DNA of 64,000 nucleotides from Nitzschia sp. DOCU1 (lineage: Eukaryota > Bacillariophyta > Bacillariophyceae > Bacillariales > Bacillariaceae). Numbering within the stretch: position 1 is the first letter of the stretch; each line of letters starts with the position of its first letter. The notes under the pieces are model-generated. The model did not search any database. It was not told where the DNA came from and worked only from the letters and a program-made list of their open reading frames with translations. The stretch lies in contig OX595991.1 of NCBI GenBank assembly GCA_951394045.1, positions 1,674,001 to 1,738,000 of the forward strand, read 5' to 3'. A program made the position numbers and the translations under genes. Shown one piece after another: positions 11,236 to 20,312 of this stretch.

Positions 11236-11694
11236 ATGTCCGATACAGAAGACAAGAAATCCAAAGAAGGCTCCTCCAAGACGTACGAAGAGCGTGTCAA
11301 GGCCGTAAATGTCATCAGTCAACCGTTGGCGAGCAAGAAATCGACAAAGAAAGCCCACAAATTGGTCAAGAAAGCAGCTAGCCAAAAGCAGATTCGAAGA
11401 GGTGTTAAAGAGGTCATCAAGGGTATCCGCAAAGGCGAGACTGGACTGGCGATTTTGGCAGGGGATATCTATCCCTTAGATGTTGTGTCCCACATTCCAG
11501 TTTTGTTGGAGGAAAAAGATATTCCGTACCTATTTGTTCCTTCCAAACAGGACTTGGGCGCAGCAGCTAGTACCAAGAGACCGACTAGTGTGGTGCTAGT
11601 AAGAACGCCCAAGAAGGATTTTGACGGCAAGGATATCTACGATGCCCTGACGAAAGAAGCCAAGGAGTATGATCCGACGGGGTTGGGTCGATAA
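11236..11694 (+). CDS. NHP2: H/ACA snoRNP protein NHP2 (L7Ae family)
   Basis: 152 residues in one exon. The start at 11236 (TCAAAATGTCC) gives an acidic/Lys-rich N-terminus of NHP2 length; the frame is open upstream, but starting there would add an unrelated leader. The L7Ae domain spans about 30-145. RRGVKEVIKGIRKGETGLAI is the RNA-contacting helix and loop. IYPLDVVSHIPVLLEEKDIP follows, then the strand PYLFVPSKQDLGAA. NHP2 binds the kink-turn or upper loop of H/ACA guide RNAs with dyskerin, NOP10 and GAR1, directing pseudouridylation of rRNA in the nucleolus, and in many species telomerase RNA maturation. SNU13 is the main alternative; the SKKSTKKAHKLVKKA lead-in favours NHP2. Confidence 0.92.
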   Translation: MSDTEDKKSKEGSSKTYEERVKAVNVISQPLASKKSTKKAHKLVKKAASQKQIRRGVKEVIKGIRKGETGLAILAGDIYPLDVVSHIPVLLEEKDIPYLFVPSKQDLGAAASTKRPTSVVLVRTPKKDFDGKDIYDALTKEAKEYDPTGLGR

Positions 11695-12639
11695 AACAAG
11701 CGGGAATCTATTTTAGCTTCAAATTATGCAACTCCATTTTCCTAGACGTAAATTTGCGTGAGGAAGTCTACATCAAGCGTTCGCAGTCTAGATCGTTTTA
11801 GCTTCCATGAGGACGATATTACCATCAACAGAGCGACGGCGAATGATTCAGGCGCTATTGCTCCTGCATTATTCCAACACCAGTGAGAGGTGTAGTGGTA
11901 AGTCTTTCAGACATCCCCGACATTACAAACTCTCTAGTTGTATCTCTAGCAGAAGAGAAGGAATCAATCGTCTATTAATGCATGCCTCGGAAGCGGCGGT
12001 TGGTAGACTATTTGACTCATTAGACCAAAAATAGAAATAATTATAGGGAAAGCACAGTCGGACACGGTTCGGATAATGAAAATATATATGCCAAATGACC
12101 CTTGCGATCTTGCTTGTGTGACCCGAATCTATTCCCCTTCGCCACGTAAAAAATATACCAGGTTCTACATACAAGGTTTTGCTGGAAAGCTTTCTCGCGT
12201 TCGCGAGATCTCCCTCCGCCCCTCTTTGGATGCAGGTAGCAAGCTCGATTTGCTGTTTCCCGGTGGTGCGCCCTTTCGACGCTTTCGGGTGATCCTCTCG
12301 GCGGTATCCTTGAAAGGTCTCCTCTGTGTGCTATATCGTTGTCATCGTCGTTGTATCCACCCAGGTGACAAGCGCTTCTTGTAAATTGAATAAGAATGTG
12401 TATCTACGATGTGTATGGGCCATGGTGCGTAACAGATTCTTGCTGGAACAAAAGCAGGACTCCCCTCGCGGCGTTTGCACCTATTTCGGTCTTTCTGACA
12501 TTCTTTCTCTTCATTTTCTTTCTTTCGTTTTCGGTTATATAGCTCTTGCCCCCACGGACGGTGCTTTACCGTTCTGGCGCAGTGTTTTACCATTTCATCA
12601 TGGATCAGCTCGTTAACGGCGATCACAAGCTGCTTTTAC
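11695..12639. other. Intergenic region, 945 bases
   Basis: No supported gene. Overlapping short frames occur on both strands without motifs. Near the right end, an ATG at 12600 has good context but opens a different frame from the next gene; it could be a 5' exon or an upstream ORF. A TATATAG stretch lies near 12536. Confidence 0.35.
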
Positions 12640-13611
12640 ATGTACGTGCGTCCCATCCCGGAAGAAGGCGAGCCGGAGTTGCCCCGAACAGGGTTTGGCT
12701 ATATTTCCCGGCAGGTCAAAGTACTGGAGCCTCCCAATTACAGACAGTGCGTCTTTTGGGAGAGTGCAGAGAAGGAAGAGTATTTTGATAGTATGTGGCG
12801 GGCCGGAAAGGCCATGAGTTTGCTGGCTTGTGCCATTGGTGGAATCGTGATGTGCGTTGTTATTTGCACTTGCTGCGTGGCTTTCCAGCTTCCCACATTT
12901 GAAGGTCTTTTCTGGACATGCATGTTTTGCTTTGTGGCACAGTCGTTGACCTTCCTGGCCTGGGGCAGCGATCTTTGCGATGAATACGAGTGCACCTGGT
13001 CGAGCGGTACCGGTATGAACATCACCGCCGCCATGTTGTGGCTGTGGGCGGCAAACATGATCAAGTCTTTCCCGGAAGCTTTGCCTCCTCGTGGACGTGG
13101 ACGAAAGCCACCTGTCTATGACGATAGGGGCGGTGATCCCTATGCCGCTGGTGGTTTCGACGATGAGTACGATTATGACGGCGAAGAAGAAGACTATGAG
13201 AATGAAGGCGAATACTACGATGATTACGACGACGAGTATTATGATGATCCGGATCAAGAATATTATGATGATCAGGAAGGATACGAGGAGGAGGACCAAA
13301 AAGATCCCGATGGCTACCTTGACGGAGACGATGATCAGGCGTACGGAAACGATCCTTACCAGACAGACTATCAAGATCCTGACCCGATAGAGGATCGTCG
13401 ATACAAGCAAGGGCGCGACGACGAATTTGAAGCAGACCCGCAGTTCAATCAGATTGACGACGCCTCGCATTTCTCGAATGATGAGGACTCGAATGCCTTT
13501 CATCAATCGTCGGCGGAATTGAGTCAGAGCCAAGGGGACCTATCGGCAGACGAACGCAGACTTTTGGGAGAAGAAGATCACAACAACAGCAGCTTCCGAG
13601 GAATTGACTAA
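12640..13611 (+). CDS. Tetraspan-like membrane protein with Asp/Tyr-rich acidic tail
   Basis: 323 residues from the ATG at 12640. Residues 1-55 are hydrophilic and include NYRQCVFW. Three membrane segments follow: about 63-86 (MSLLACAIGGIVMCVV), 90-110 (GLFWTCMFCFVAQSLTFLAW) and 126-146 (NITAAMLWLWAANM). A loop with CDEYECTW sits between the second and third. This Cys loop, followed by a Gly/Ala-rich last helix, resembles four-helix claudin-like proteins common in diatoms; the usual first helix is not visible, so a 5' exon may be missing. The frame is open upstream without ATG. The cytosolic tail (about 150-323) is very acidic, with repeated EYYDD-type blocks. Function is unknown. Confidence 0.65.
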   Translation: MYVRPIPEEGEPELPRTGFGYISRQVKVLEPPNYRQCVFWESAEKEEYFDSMWRAGKAMSLLACAIGGIVMCVVICTCCVAFQLPTFEGLFWTCMFCFVAQSLTFLAWGSDLCDEYECTWSSGTGMNITAAMLWLWAANMIKSFPEALPPRGRGRKPPVYDDRGGDPYAAGGFDDEYDYDGEEEDYENEGEYYDDYDDEYYDDPDQEYYDDQEGYEEEDQKDPDGYLDGDDDQAYGNDPYQTDYQDPDPIEDRRYKQGRDDEFEADPQFNQIDDASHFSNDEDSNAFHQSSAELSQSQGDLSADERRLLGEEDHNNSSFRGID

Positions 13612-14115
13612 GGATGACTACGACTCGGTCGTAGTTTTGCGTGTTTTCAAGCGACCGCCATGGCGACGTACCAAAGCGCGAATCCAATGTTAAGGCCTTT
13701 TGGCACAATCGGTAGAGTAATGAAATTCAAAGTATAGAACAATACTGTCATTAAGAACAACTTTCCGTGTAAACAAGCTAGCCGTGGTACACCGGAGCTG
13801 TGTTCCTGTCGCCCCGTTACTGCGAATCCTATTGCTGTTGCTGAATCATTAATCGGCCGCCACCAGCGGTGGTAGTAACACCAGCACTACTACCGTACGA
13901 TAGTAGTAATATACTTAAAGCAGCTTGGATTACGAACTCTATCCAGTTAGAAGCTACCTTCTGCAAGGGGTAGGTCGAGTTAAATAGGAATTCAAAGAAA
14001 GTGTTCAGAATGCAAAGGCGATCGAGAAGTTGTGTTCCTCCTTTGAATCTTTTGCATATCGGTGTGAATGGTGTTTCTGTATGAGAGAATATGTCATGTG
14101 GCATTTATGGCTCAT
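13612..14115. other. Convergent intergenic region with small inverted repeats
   Basis: 504 bases between convergent stops. A 7-bp perfect inverted repeat, ACTACTA (13886-13892) and TAGTAGT (13901-13907), has an 8-base loop, and CCACC/GGTGG lies just to its left. They could form a hairpin near the 3' ends of both transcripts. No gene is supported. Confidence 0.4.
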
Positions 14116-14780
14116 CTAAGGTGTGGGTCCGTCATAAAATTTCTCTGGAAGCTCGCACTCTCCGCCTTCTTCGTCGCTTAGCACACAGTCGGTGCAGAAT
14201 TTGATAACGTCTTCAGGACCCAGCTTGTAGCTATGATAGCAAGAATGGTACAGGAAGTGAGAAAAATATGTAATCAACTGATGCTGCAATCCATTTATTC
14301 TTCGCCCTCGAATGCCAAGGTCGCTGGGTTCCGAAATGGAGAAGGAACGTCATCCTTGGTACACCACTCCCCTCCAACAGTCAATATGAAAGATACTTAC
14401 AAATCTTGAAAAACGTCACAGTTCCCGGTTGCGATACATCGATCGGCACAATAGCGTTCGGGATCCTTCATCGCCAGCTTCTTGTCTCTTTGATAGGAAC
14501 GAAAGTCGTTCTCGTCGGTATTTTCCAAGGCCTGCATCTCCACCTCGAATCTATGAAAGACGGCTGCACGATTCTTTTCCATCCACTCCGCCTCGAACTC
14601 TTTCTTGTGTCCTTGTCGATAGAGCTCTTGGTCAATCATTTCTGCAACCCAATCTTCGAGGTGCAATTGAGTTATAACGCGCGCTGAAGGTCGAATCATG
14701 AAGCCAGTCGAAGGAACGGACATCATCATGGTTGCCATGAGGGCAACGAACACCGTGGAAAACTTTCTTGCGCCAGTCAT
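14116..14780 (-). CDS. Small Cys-rich protein with plastid-type presequence (unrecognised)
   Basis: Two exons on the minus strand, 14780-14401 and 14230-14116, separated by a 170-nt intron (GTAAGTATC donor, ATCATAG acceptor, phase 2), giving 164 residues. Residues 1-27 are a hydrophobic signal peptide ending VPSTGFMIRP, with an aromatic residue at the predicted cleavage site as in bipartite plastid presequences of diatoms. The mature part has a charged helix and then seven cysteines in two clusters: CADRCIATGNC, and across the intron FCTDCVLSDEEGGEC. The intron splits the Cys module, and the joined frame supplies the second cluster, which supports the model. I do not recognise the family. The cysteines could bind a metal or form disulfides. 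Confidence 0.75.
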
Positions 14781-15466
14781 CTTGCTACTTGGATATCTGT
14801 TAGCTTCCTTCGAAAGATATTTTACTTTGTGTCTCTCAGGTCTTCGATTGGATTCGTGTTATGCTTGTTAGTTTTTCGCCAATACCTGGTACGGTTGTTG
14901 CCGAAGAGCAAATGATGGGTGCGTGATGGATGAGAACACGCCATCGATCTTTTAGCTCGAGCGCAAGCGCGATTGGCAATCAAACTGGAAGCAGCCTTCG
15001 CTTTCCATCGTTCTTGCAATTAAATAAGAATGTCACAATCATGTCGTAGTACGCGCGCCCCCAAACGATTAGTGGTTTGGTCGAAGCGGTCGAAGCGGGA
15101 ACGGGACGATGACGAAGGACGGACGGTGACAATGTCTATCCATAGTAATTGATAATTGAGTATGCCGCCCGTCAGCGGAAGCATTTATTGGAATTGAAGA
15201 CTCTCTCTATTACAGAGAGACAGAGGGTAGTCGCAAAAGATGGTCCCCGGATTCCCAGTTTGTTTTGTTGGTTATTATGATACATGCACTTGAACCAAAT
15301 CTATCCTATTCCTGCTGCAGCTCCTTGTTCTTGTAAAAAATTTCGTCCATCACGAAGAACCTCATTATCAGTATGCACATGATGATGATGATCTTCTTGT
15401 CCAGTATCATCATATCTGAGGATTTGAAGGTTGCTTACAACAAGGAGAACTGCCGCATTCTTCATC
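14781..15466. other. Intergenic region with left edge of the tandem duplication
   Basis: 686 bases. TACCTGGTAC lies at 14883-14892, upstream of the minus-strand Cys-rich gene. From about 15228 the sequence is homologous to the 5' flank of the second copy at 16968, so the duplicated unit includes promoter and 5' UTR. No gene is seen. Confidence 0.45.
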
Positions 15467-16198
15467 ATGACTAGCAGCAACAAGGACCCCCAGCACTCAA
15501 ACTCTCCGATCGTGGCAGATGCTGTGGAAGGCCGCTGTGTTCCTACCAAGTATCTCCACCTCCCCGAAGCCCAGGGGCTTGTATGGGAAGATAATTTCTT
15601 TGACGAAGAAGACGGTGTGATTGCCATCTTTGATTTTGAATACGAGAAAATGAGGTATTTTCTAACCAGATCCACGCTTGTTATGCAAGGTGGACCCTTC
15701 ATCTTCACGGCCCTTTTCTTCGGTACAGCATTTTTGTTCAGCTCACTCGAGTTCTTCTTGATTGCTATGGGATCTACATTGGGTATTTACCTACTGAGTC
15801 TACAGCCTTGTTTTGTGTCCAGACAAATGAAATGGGTAGCAGAAGCCACTCACTTGGCAATCACTCGAGATGGTATTCACTATGTTCAAGATCGCCGCAA
15901 AGGTTGCTGGGGTTGGTCCATCTGTGACCAGGGAAAGAACAGCAAGACTGTCCCCTTTGATCAGATTACTGATTGTGACATCACCGAGCCAGCTGGAAAT
16001 ATGTGTCTTTGTATTCCCAGGATTCTGTATCAAGTCAACGTTGATACTGCTTCTTCTGGAGGAAAGAACGGCATTCAACATGAACTCATTTTGGTCGGTC
16101 TCAAGGATCCCATCAAGTTCAAGGCTATGGTATGGGCCATGAAGCGAGAATGGAGTGGGCGAGGAATTGCTAACGCAAGCTGGACACCAGAAAGTTGA
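15467..16198 (+). CDS. Membrane protein with PH-like domain, copy 1, C-terminally truncated
   Basis: 243 residues from the ATG at 15467 (chosen because copy 2 has the matching ATG at 17151; the frame upstream opens only with TTG). Two membrane segments lie at about 69-88 and 93-110 (FTALFFGTAFLF; LIAMGSTLGIYLLSL), followed by a domain of about 115-235 with FDQITDCDITEPAG and a final tryptophan helix (FKAMVWAMKREW). The layout of two helices then a bPH2-like beta domain suggests a membrane-anchored PH-type protein; function is unknown. Compared with copy 2, a CGA codon has become TGA at 16196-16198, removing about 97 residues that include the coiled coil. The core between the copies is nearly identical, so duplication or gene conversion is recent. 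Confidence 0.75.
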   Translation: MTSSNKDPQHSNSPIVADAVEGRCVPTKYLHLPEAQGLVWEDNFFDEEDGVIAIFDFEYEKMRYFLTRSTLVMQGGPFIFTALFFGTAFLFSSLEFFLIAMGSTLGIYLLSLQPCFVSRQMKWVAEATHLAITRDGIHYVQDRRKGCWGWSICDQGKNSKTVPFDQITDCDITEPAGNMCLCIPRILYQVNVDTASSGGKNGIQHELILVGLKDPIKFKAMVWAMKREWSGRGIANASWTPES

Positions 16199-16492
16199 GA
16201 GGCATCAGTTCAAGTAGAAATGTCCGAACCAGGGTCTCTAATGAACAAACAGGGAGAAGGTTTCGTACCTAACAACAGTGGCGGTGCCAGCGATGTAGCA
16301 CTCATGCTGAGGGAAATCTGAGATGAGCTCCAGCGAAACAATGAACTCTTGCAAAAGATCCCTAGCAACAATGGGTCAGTTGATCCTCGGCAGATGGCAC
16401 CACCCTCCATACTAGCAGACACGCTGACTGCGGTCATTACACCGGCATCGCACGACATTGGTCGAAGTGATGATGATATTGGTGATGTTTGA
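16199..16492 (+). pseudogene. Relict C-terminal tail of copy 1, in frame but interrupted by TGA
   Basis: The frame beyond the stop stays aligned with copy 2 without a frameshift for 98 codons. A second CGA-to-TGA change lies at 16319-16321, and the frame ends at TGA 16490-16492. It encodes the Pro/Gly-rich linker and the remains of the coiled coil. Either it is untranslated relict sequence or it is reached by readthrough. Confidence 0.7.
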
Positions 16493-17150
16493 GAACAGTT
16501 TTGAGTAGTTTTCTGTATAGTTTGTCCTATGGCTATTTTATTCATGCCTATTTCTTGGTGAAAAACCCCATCAGAGTCTTTGCTTCTTCATCGCCTGTTG
16601 AAGTTTGGCTTGTCGACGGGCAAGATGAAGTGAGCTCTACTCACTACTAGTAAGTACTACTCCTATTAAAGCAGGAAAAGTACGCTATCTAGTTAGCAGC
16701 TACCTGGACGATTGGAAAGAACCGATCTCGCCAAATCGCCGGAACGTACAGGTAGTTGTGGTGCTTGTTACTCTACTCATGTCGGAGGAGTTGGGTTGGC
16801 ATAGTATCATCATCATGTCATCGATCATCATTATCTCACCTTGTTGTTCGATTGTGAGACTGTACTGTGATGGATGGGCATCTCTGGCATGCTCCAATGG
16901 TCTGTCAGCCGAACCACGCACGACCCCGACAGCCCTACCCGCCACGCGCAGGCCACACCCGAACTCTTAGTCGCAGAAGACGGTCCCGGATTCCCAGTTT
17001 GTTGTTGCAAGCACGGCGTGGTGACGACCCTCGTTTCGTTGCCTGCCAAGTTTCGTCGCCTCGCCAAGGAACTCGTTACCTCCATCACATCGGGTTTCAG
17101 CATAATATCTGATTTTGAAGGTTGCAAGAAGATCTGCCGTATTCTTCATC
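16493..17150. other. Spacer between the duplicated genes
   Basis: Contains the POLD3-tail remnant (16548-16610), a unique segment of about 350 bases with repeated ATCATCATC-type triplets near 16810, and from 16968 the 5' flank of unit B. No independent gene is seen. Confidence 0.5.
16548..16610 (-). pseudogene. Remnant of the POLD3 3' end
   Basis: Read on the minus strand, this stretch ends ..LMGFFTKK-stop, closely matching the end of the real POLD3 gene at 18278 (..LMGFFAKK-stop). Homology fades within about 60 bases. It shows that the duplicated segment extended into the 3' end of the neighbouring convergent gene. Confidence 0.75.
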
Positions 17151-18345
17151 ATGACTAACCGCAACGACCCCCACTCGTACTCTCCTATCGTGGCGGACCC
17201 AGTGGAAGGCCGCTGTGTTCCTACCGAGTATCTCCACCTCCCCGAAGCCCAGGGGCTTGTATGGGAAGATAACTTCTTTGACGAAGAAGACGGTGTGATT
17301 GCCGTCTTTGATTTCGACTATGAGAAAATGAAATATTTCCTAACCAGATCCACGGCGGTTTCTCAGGTTGGACTCGTGATCTTTATGGCCCTGTTTGTCG
17401 GTATGGAACTTTTGGCCGCCTCAGCCACGGCGTCCTTGATTGCTATGGGGTCTGTATTAGGTTTTTACCTACTGAGCCTGCAGCCTTGCTTCGTGTCCAG
17501 ACAAATGAAATGGGTAGCAGAAGCCAATCACTTGGCAATCACTCGAGATGGTATTCGTTATGTTCAAGATCGCCGCAAAGGTTGCTGGGGTTGGTCCATC
17601 TGTGACCAGGGAAAGAACAGCAAGACTGTCCCCTTTGATCAGATTACTGATTGTGACATCACCGAGCCAGCTGGAAATATGTGTCTTTGTATTCCCAGGA
17701 TTCTGTATCAAGTCAACGTTGATACTGCTTCTTCTGGAGGAAAGAACGGCATTCAACATGAACTCATTTTGGTCGGTCTCAAGGATCCCATCAAGTTCAA
17801 GGCTATGGTATGGGCCATGAAGCGAGAATGGAGTGGGCGAGGAATTGCTAACGCAAGCTGGACACCAGAAAGCCGAGAGGCACCAGTTCAAGTAGAAATG
17901 TCTGAACGAGGGTCCCTAATGAACAAACAGGGAGAAGGTTTCGTACCTAACAACAGTGGCGGTGCCAGCGATGTAGCACTCATGCTGAGGGAAATCCGAG
18001 ATGAGCTTCGGCAAAACAATGAACTCTTGCGAAGGATCCATAGCAACGATGGGTCGGTTGATCCTCGGCAGATGGCACCACCCTCCATGCTAGCAGACAC
18101 GCTGACCGCGGTCATTGCACCGGCATCGCAGGAGGAGGCTGACGAAATTGACCTTACCCATGATCTTGTTTGAGAATCTGTTTAGCAGTGTTATTTACAT
18201 GTATACACATCAGAAGCAATAATGCTGTGCATATTAAATATTAAGAATAGTTCGTTCTAAAGTTATTTCAATGATTCCTATTTCTTGGCGAAGAACCCCA
18301 TCAAACTCTTTTGTTTCATTCCCTGTTGAGATTTGGCGGCGTTGC
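16968..18345 (+). repeat. Tandem duplication, unit B
   Basis: Partner of 15228-16610 in direct orientation. This unit holds the intact membrane-protein gene and runs into the 3' end of functional POLD3. Confidence 0.85.
17151..18173 (+). CDS. Membrane protein with PH-like domain, copy 2, full length
   Basis: 340 residues, single exon. The N-terminus carries VEGRCVPTEYLHLPEAQGLV. Two membrane helices lie at about 68-86 and 90-110, then a beta-rich domain with ITRDGIRYVQDRRKGCWGW and FDQITDCDITEPAG, resembling the bacterial PH-like (bPH2) arrangement and a family I believe is expanded in diatoms. Unlike copy 1 it keeps a tail with a short coiled coil (LMLREIRDELRQNNELLRRI, about 280-300) and an acidic end (EEADEIDLTHDLV). 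It probably sits in an endomembrane with the PH-like domain exposed to the cytosol. It converges on POLD3, with stop codons about 100 bp apart. Confidence 0.8.
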   Translation: MTNRNDPHSYSPIVADPVEGRCVPTEYLHLPEAQGLVWEDNFFDEEDGVIAVFDFDYEKMKYFLTRSTAVSQVGLVIFMALFVGMELLAASATASLIAMGSVLGFYLLSLQPCFVSRQMKWVAEANHLAITRDGIRYVQDRRKGCWGWSICDQGKNSKTVPFDQITDCDITEPAGNMCLCIPRILYQVNVDTASSGGKNGIQHELILVGLKDPIKFKAMVWAMKREWSGRGIANASWTPESREAPVQVEMSERGSLMNKQGEGFVPNNSGGASDVALMLREIRDELRQNNELLRRIHSNDGSVDPRQMAPPSMLADTLTAVIAPASQEEADEIDLTHDLV

Positions 18346-19698
18346 CCTTCAAGGGCTTTTTCGCCGCGGCTCGCTGTCGTTCCTGCTCCCTTTCTTCTTC
18401 CTCTTCGTCCGTCGGCACATCCTCCCAGATTGCCTTTGTTTCCGTTCGCAAATATCCATTGACCATGACCGTTTCTTCCACTAGCTTTTTTCGACGTTTT
18501 CGCTGTCTAGTAGTGCTAGTAGCAGTAGGTTCTGCCACTACCGCTTTGGGTGCTGTCGTCGCAAAGGCATCCATGGCCCCCACTACCTTTATCTTGTCGT
18601 CCTCATCATCGTCGTTGTTTTCTAACAAGTCTTGTTCGGATTGTTTGTTGGCTTGTTGTACCGCCTTGCGTCGCGCCGCCCGCTTTTGCTGGAGTTTCTG
18701 GACTTTTTCATCCTCGTCGTCATCACTTTCTTCTTCGTCTCCCACAAAGTCATCGACGTTTCCACAGACTTTGGGTTGTTTGCTATTATTTGCTGCTGCC
18801 TTTTTCGTAGTGGAAATCTCCACCTCTGGAGCCACTTGGTTAGCACGAACCTTGTTTTCCTTGGCCCTGGTAGGCTGGGGTGGCTTGAGGTTGTTATTAT
18901 TGCTGTTGTTGTTGGACGAATAAGAAGCATGAACGGTGTTGCTGCTAGTCTTGCTAGTCGTCAATTTGCCATTGCTAGGTGCCGTGGTATCGGATTCGGA
19001 GTTCTTCTTGTCGGAAGCTCCTCCAGTTTTGGATTTGTTGTTATTATTGCTTCCAAAAAAGGAAGCCGCCGTCGTCACCTGCTTGGCTTTTCCTGAAAAG
19101 GCCTTGTGACGGTTCGATGAAAGATTCGATGACACTGCTACTGCTGTAGATTCGTCTTCCACAACTAGTTTGCTGGCTCGAGGTGCCAGAGTATCCTTGA
19201 TTTCGGCCACGGCATCCGCCGGTTCAATGGCCCGATGACTTGGCTGTTTGTAACGTCCATCGGCCACCATTTCGCGCCATTCGAGCAAATCACGTTCATG
19301 CGCCGTGGCAATGGACTCGGTGGCCGTCAAAGGGGCAAGCGCCACCACCCCATGGTTGTCTTCATTCGTCGTCGTCGATTGGCGTAATCGAAAGACTATG
19401 TCACATAGAGAAAGAATCAATGGTTAGCAGAGGTGAACACATCCTCTGAACAGGCGGTCCATAACGACGTACCAGTCACTGGGATGGAATCCTCCACGAG
19501 TTCGTCTCGTTGACACAATGTCACTTGAAAGTTCTTTTTCTCGTCCAAGATTTCTTGCAAGAGTTGTGACGCTTCCAGCCTGGACAAGTTCATGGCTTGC
19601 GCGATCCGTTGCGTCGTGACGCAGCGTTCTTCATGGTCCATCCACGAGAGGACTTTTTGCTTGGCGCGTTGCCAGTCTGCCGCTGTCGTCGTCGCCAT
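18278..19698 (-). CDS. POLD3: DNA polymerase delta subunit 3 (POLD3/Cdc27/Pol32)
   Basis: Two exons, 19698-19473 and 19395-18278, with a 77-nt intron (GTACGT..CATAG, phase 1), giving 447 residues. The N-terminal ~75 residues form a winged-helix domain (KVLSWMDHEERCVTTQRIAQ) that in this family contacts the B-subunit. The middle is low-complexity, with poly-Asn and Ser/Lys/Glu tracts. KRRKKLVEETVMVNGYLRTE followed by an acidic run is the conserved C-terminal segment of POLD3. The C-terminus is a PCNA-interacting peptide: Q437-x-x-L440-x-x-F443-F444 (QKSLMGFFAKK). The protein tethers Pol delta to PCNA in replication and break-induced repair. The start at 19698 (ATGGCGACG) is the first ATG; the codon used at 19707 is GTG. 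Confidence 0.9.
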
Positions 19699-20312
19699 GA
19701 TAGTCACAATAACAAGGAAGGAAAGGCTGGGGTGAATGCAATCAAGAGAGAGAGACAGAGAGAGAGGTTGTAATGTCAGGTACGTTGCGTTTCCTTTCGT
19801 TTACGTGAAAGTATGATACCAATAGCAATGACAATCCTCATCTTGATCTCTCCCTCCAATAAACCTGGCTGCTGCCACCTTGCGCACCGGGCGAGACTTT
19901 CTGTCCATCGTCCGTCGATGGCAATAACTTCGCGCCAAACGAAACAGGGGAGGGCATAAAACAGGGCGGGTGAATGCGTTCATTCGAGGGGAGATGCAAA
20001 CATTCCGCTTACCGCCTGTACGAGGTCTAACTTTCAAGAGCGCCTTCTGAACAATGTCTTCGCTCAACTGACAGGTCATTCTTCTTTTTCTTCGCCTGGT
20101 TCGTCGGATTTTCGATCGAAATCGGTGTACAGAAAACTCAGTACATTTTCTACAGATATCGAGCTCCGACCTCTTCGTTTCACGTTTAGCGAGGTCGGCA
20201 GTGGCACAGCCTTGGTCACCCACTCACTTGCCCACGTAGCCAAAATGACAAGCTCAGCCAACAGATCCAAACGCTCACAATTCCGAGGCTCTCTATTTTT
20301 GTTCTCGAATGA
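19699..20312. promoter_or_regulatory. Divergent promoter region (POLD3 / GGCT-like) with GA tract
   Basis: 614 bases. A GA repeat interrupted by GACAGA lies at 19744-19768, about 50 bp from the POLD3 ATG. A short frame on the minus strand (20076-20270) lacks support. No gene is seen. Confidence 0.4.

Larger units (their letters stand above)
15228..16610 (+). repeat. Tandem duplication, unit A
   Basis: Direct repeat of 16968-18345 at an offset of about 1.68-1.74 kb. Identity is highest over the coding region from about 15800 to 16190 and lower in the flanks. It includes the 5' flank (shared CCCGGATTCCCAGTTTG), the membrane-protein gene and a degraded copy of the end of POLD3. Confidence 0.85.

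Noticed and set aside
12613..13533. 306-residue minus-strand frame rich in Val/Ile/Phe
   Set aside because: It is the antisense of the acidic Asp/Tyr tail: GAT/GAC/TAT codons read backwards give hydrophobic residues that mimic membrane helices.
18333..18923. 196-residue Ser/Leu-rich plus-strand frame
   Set aside because: Antisense of the charged, low-complexity middle of POLD3.
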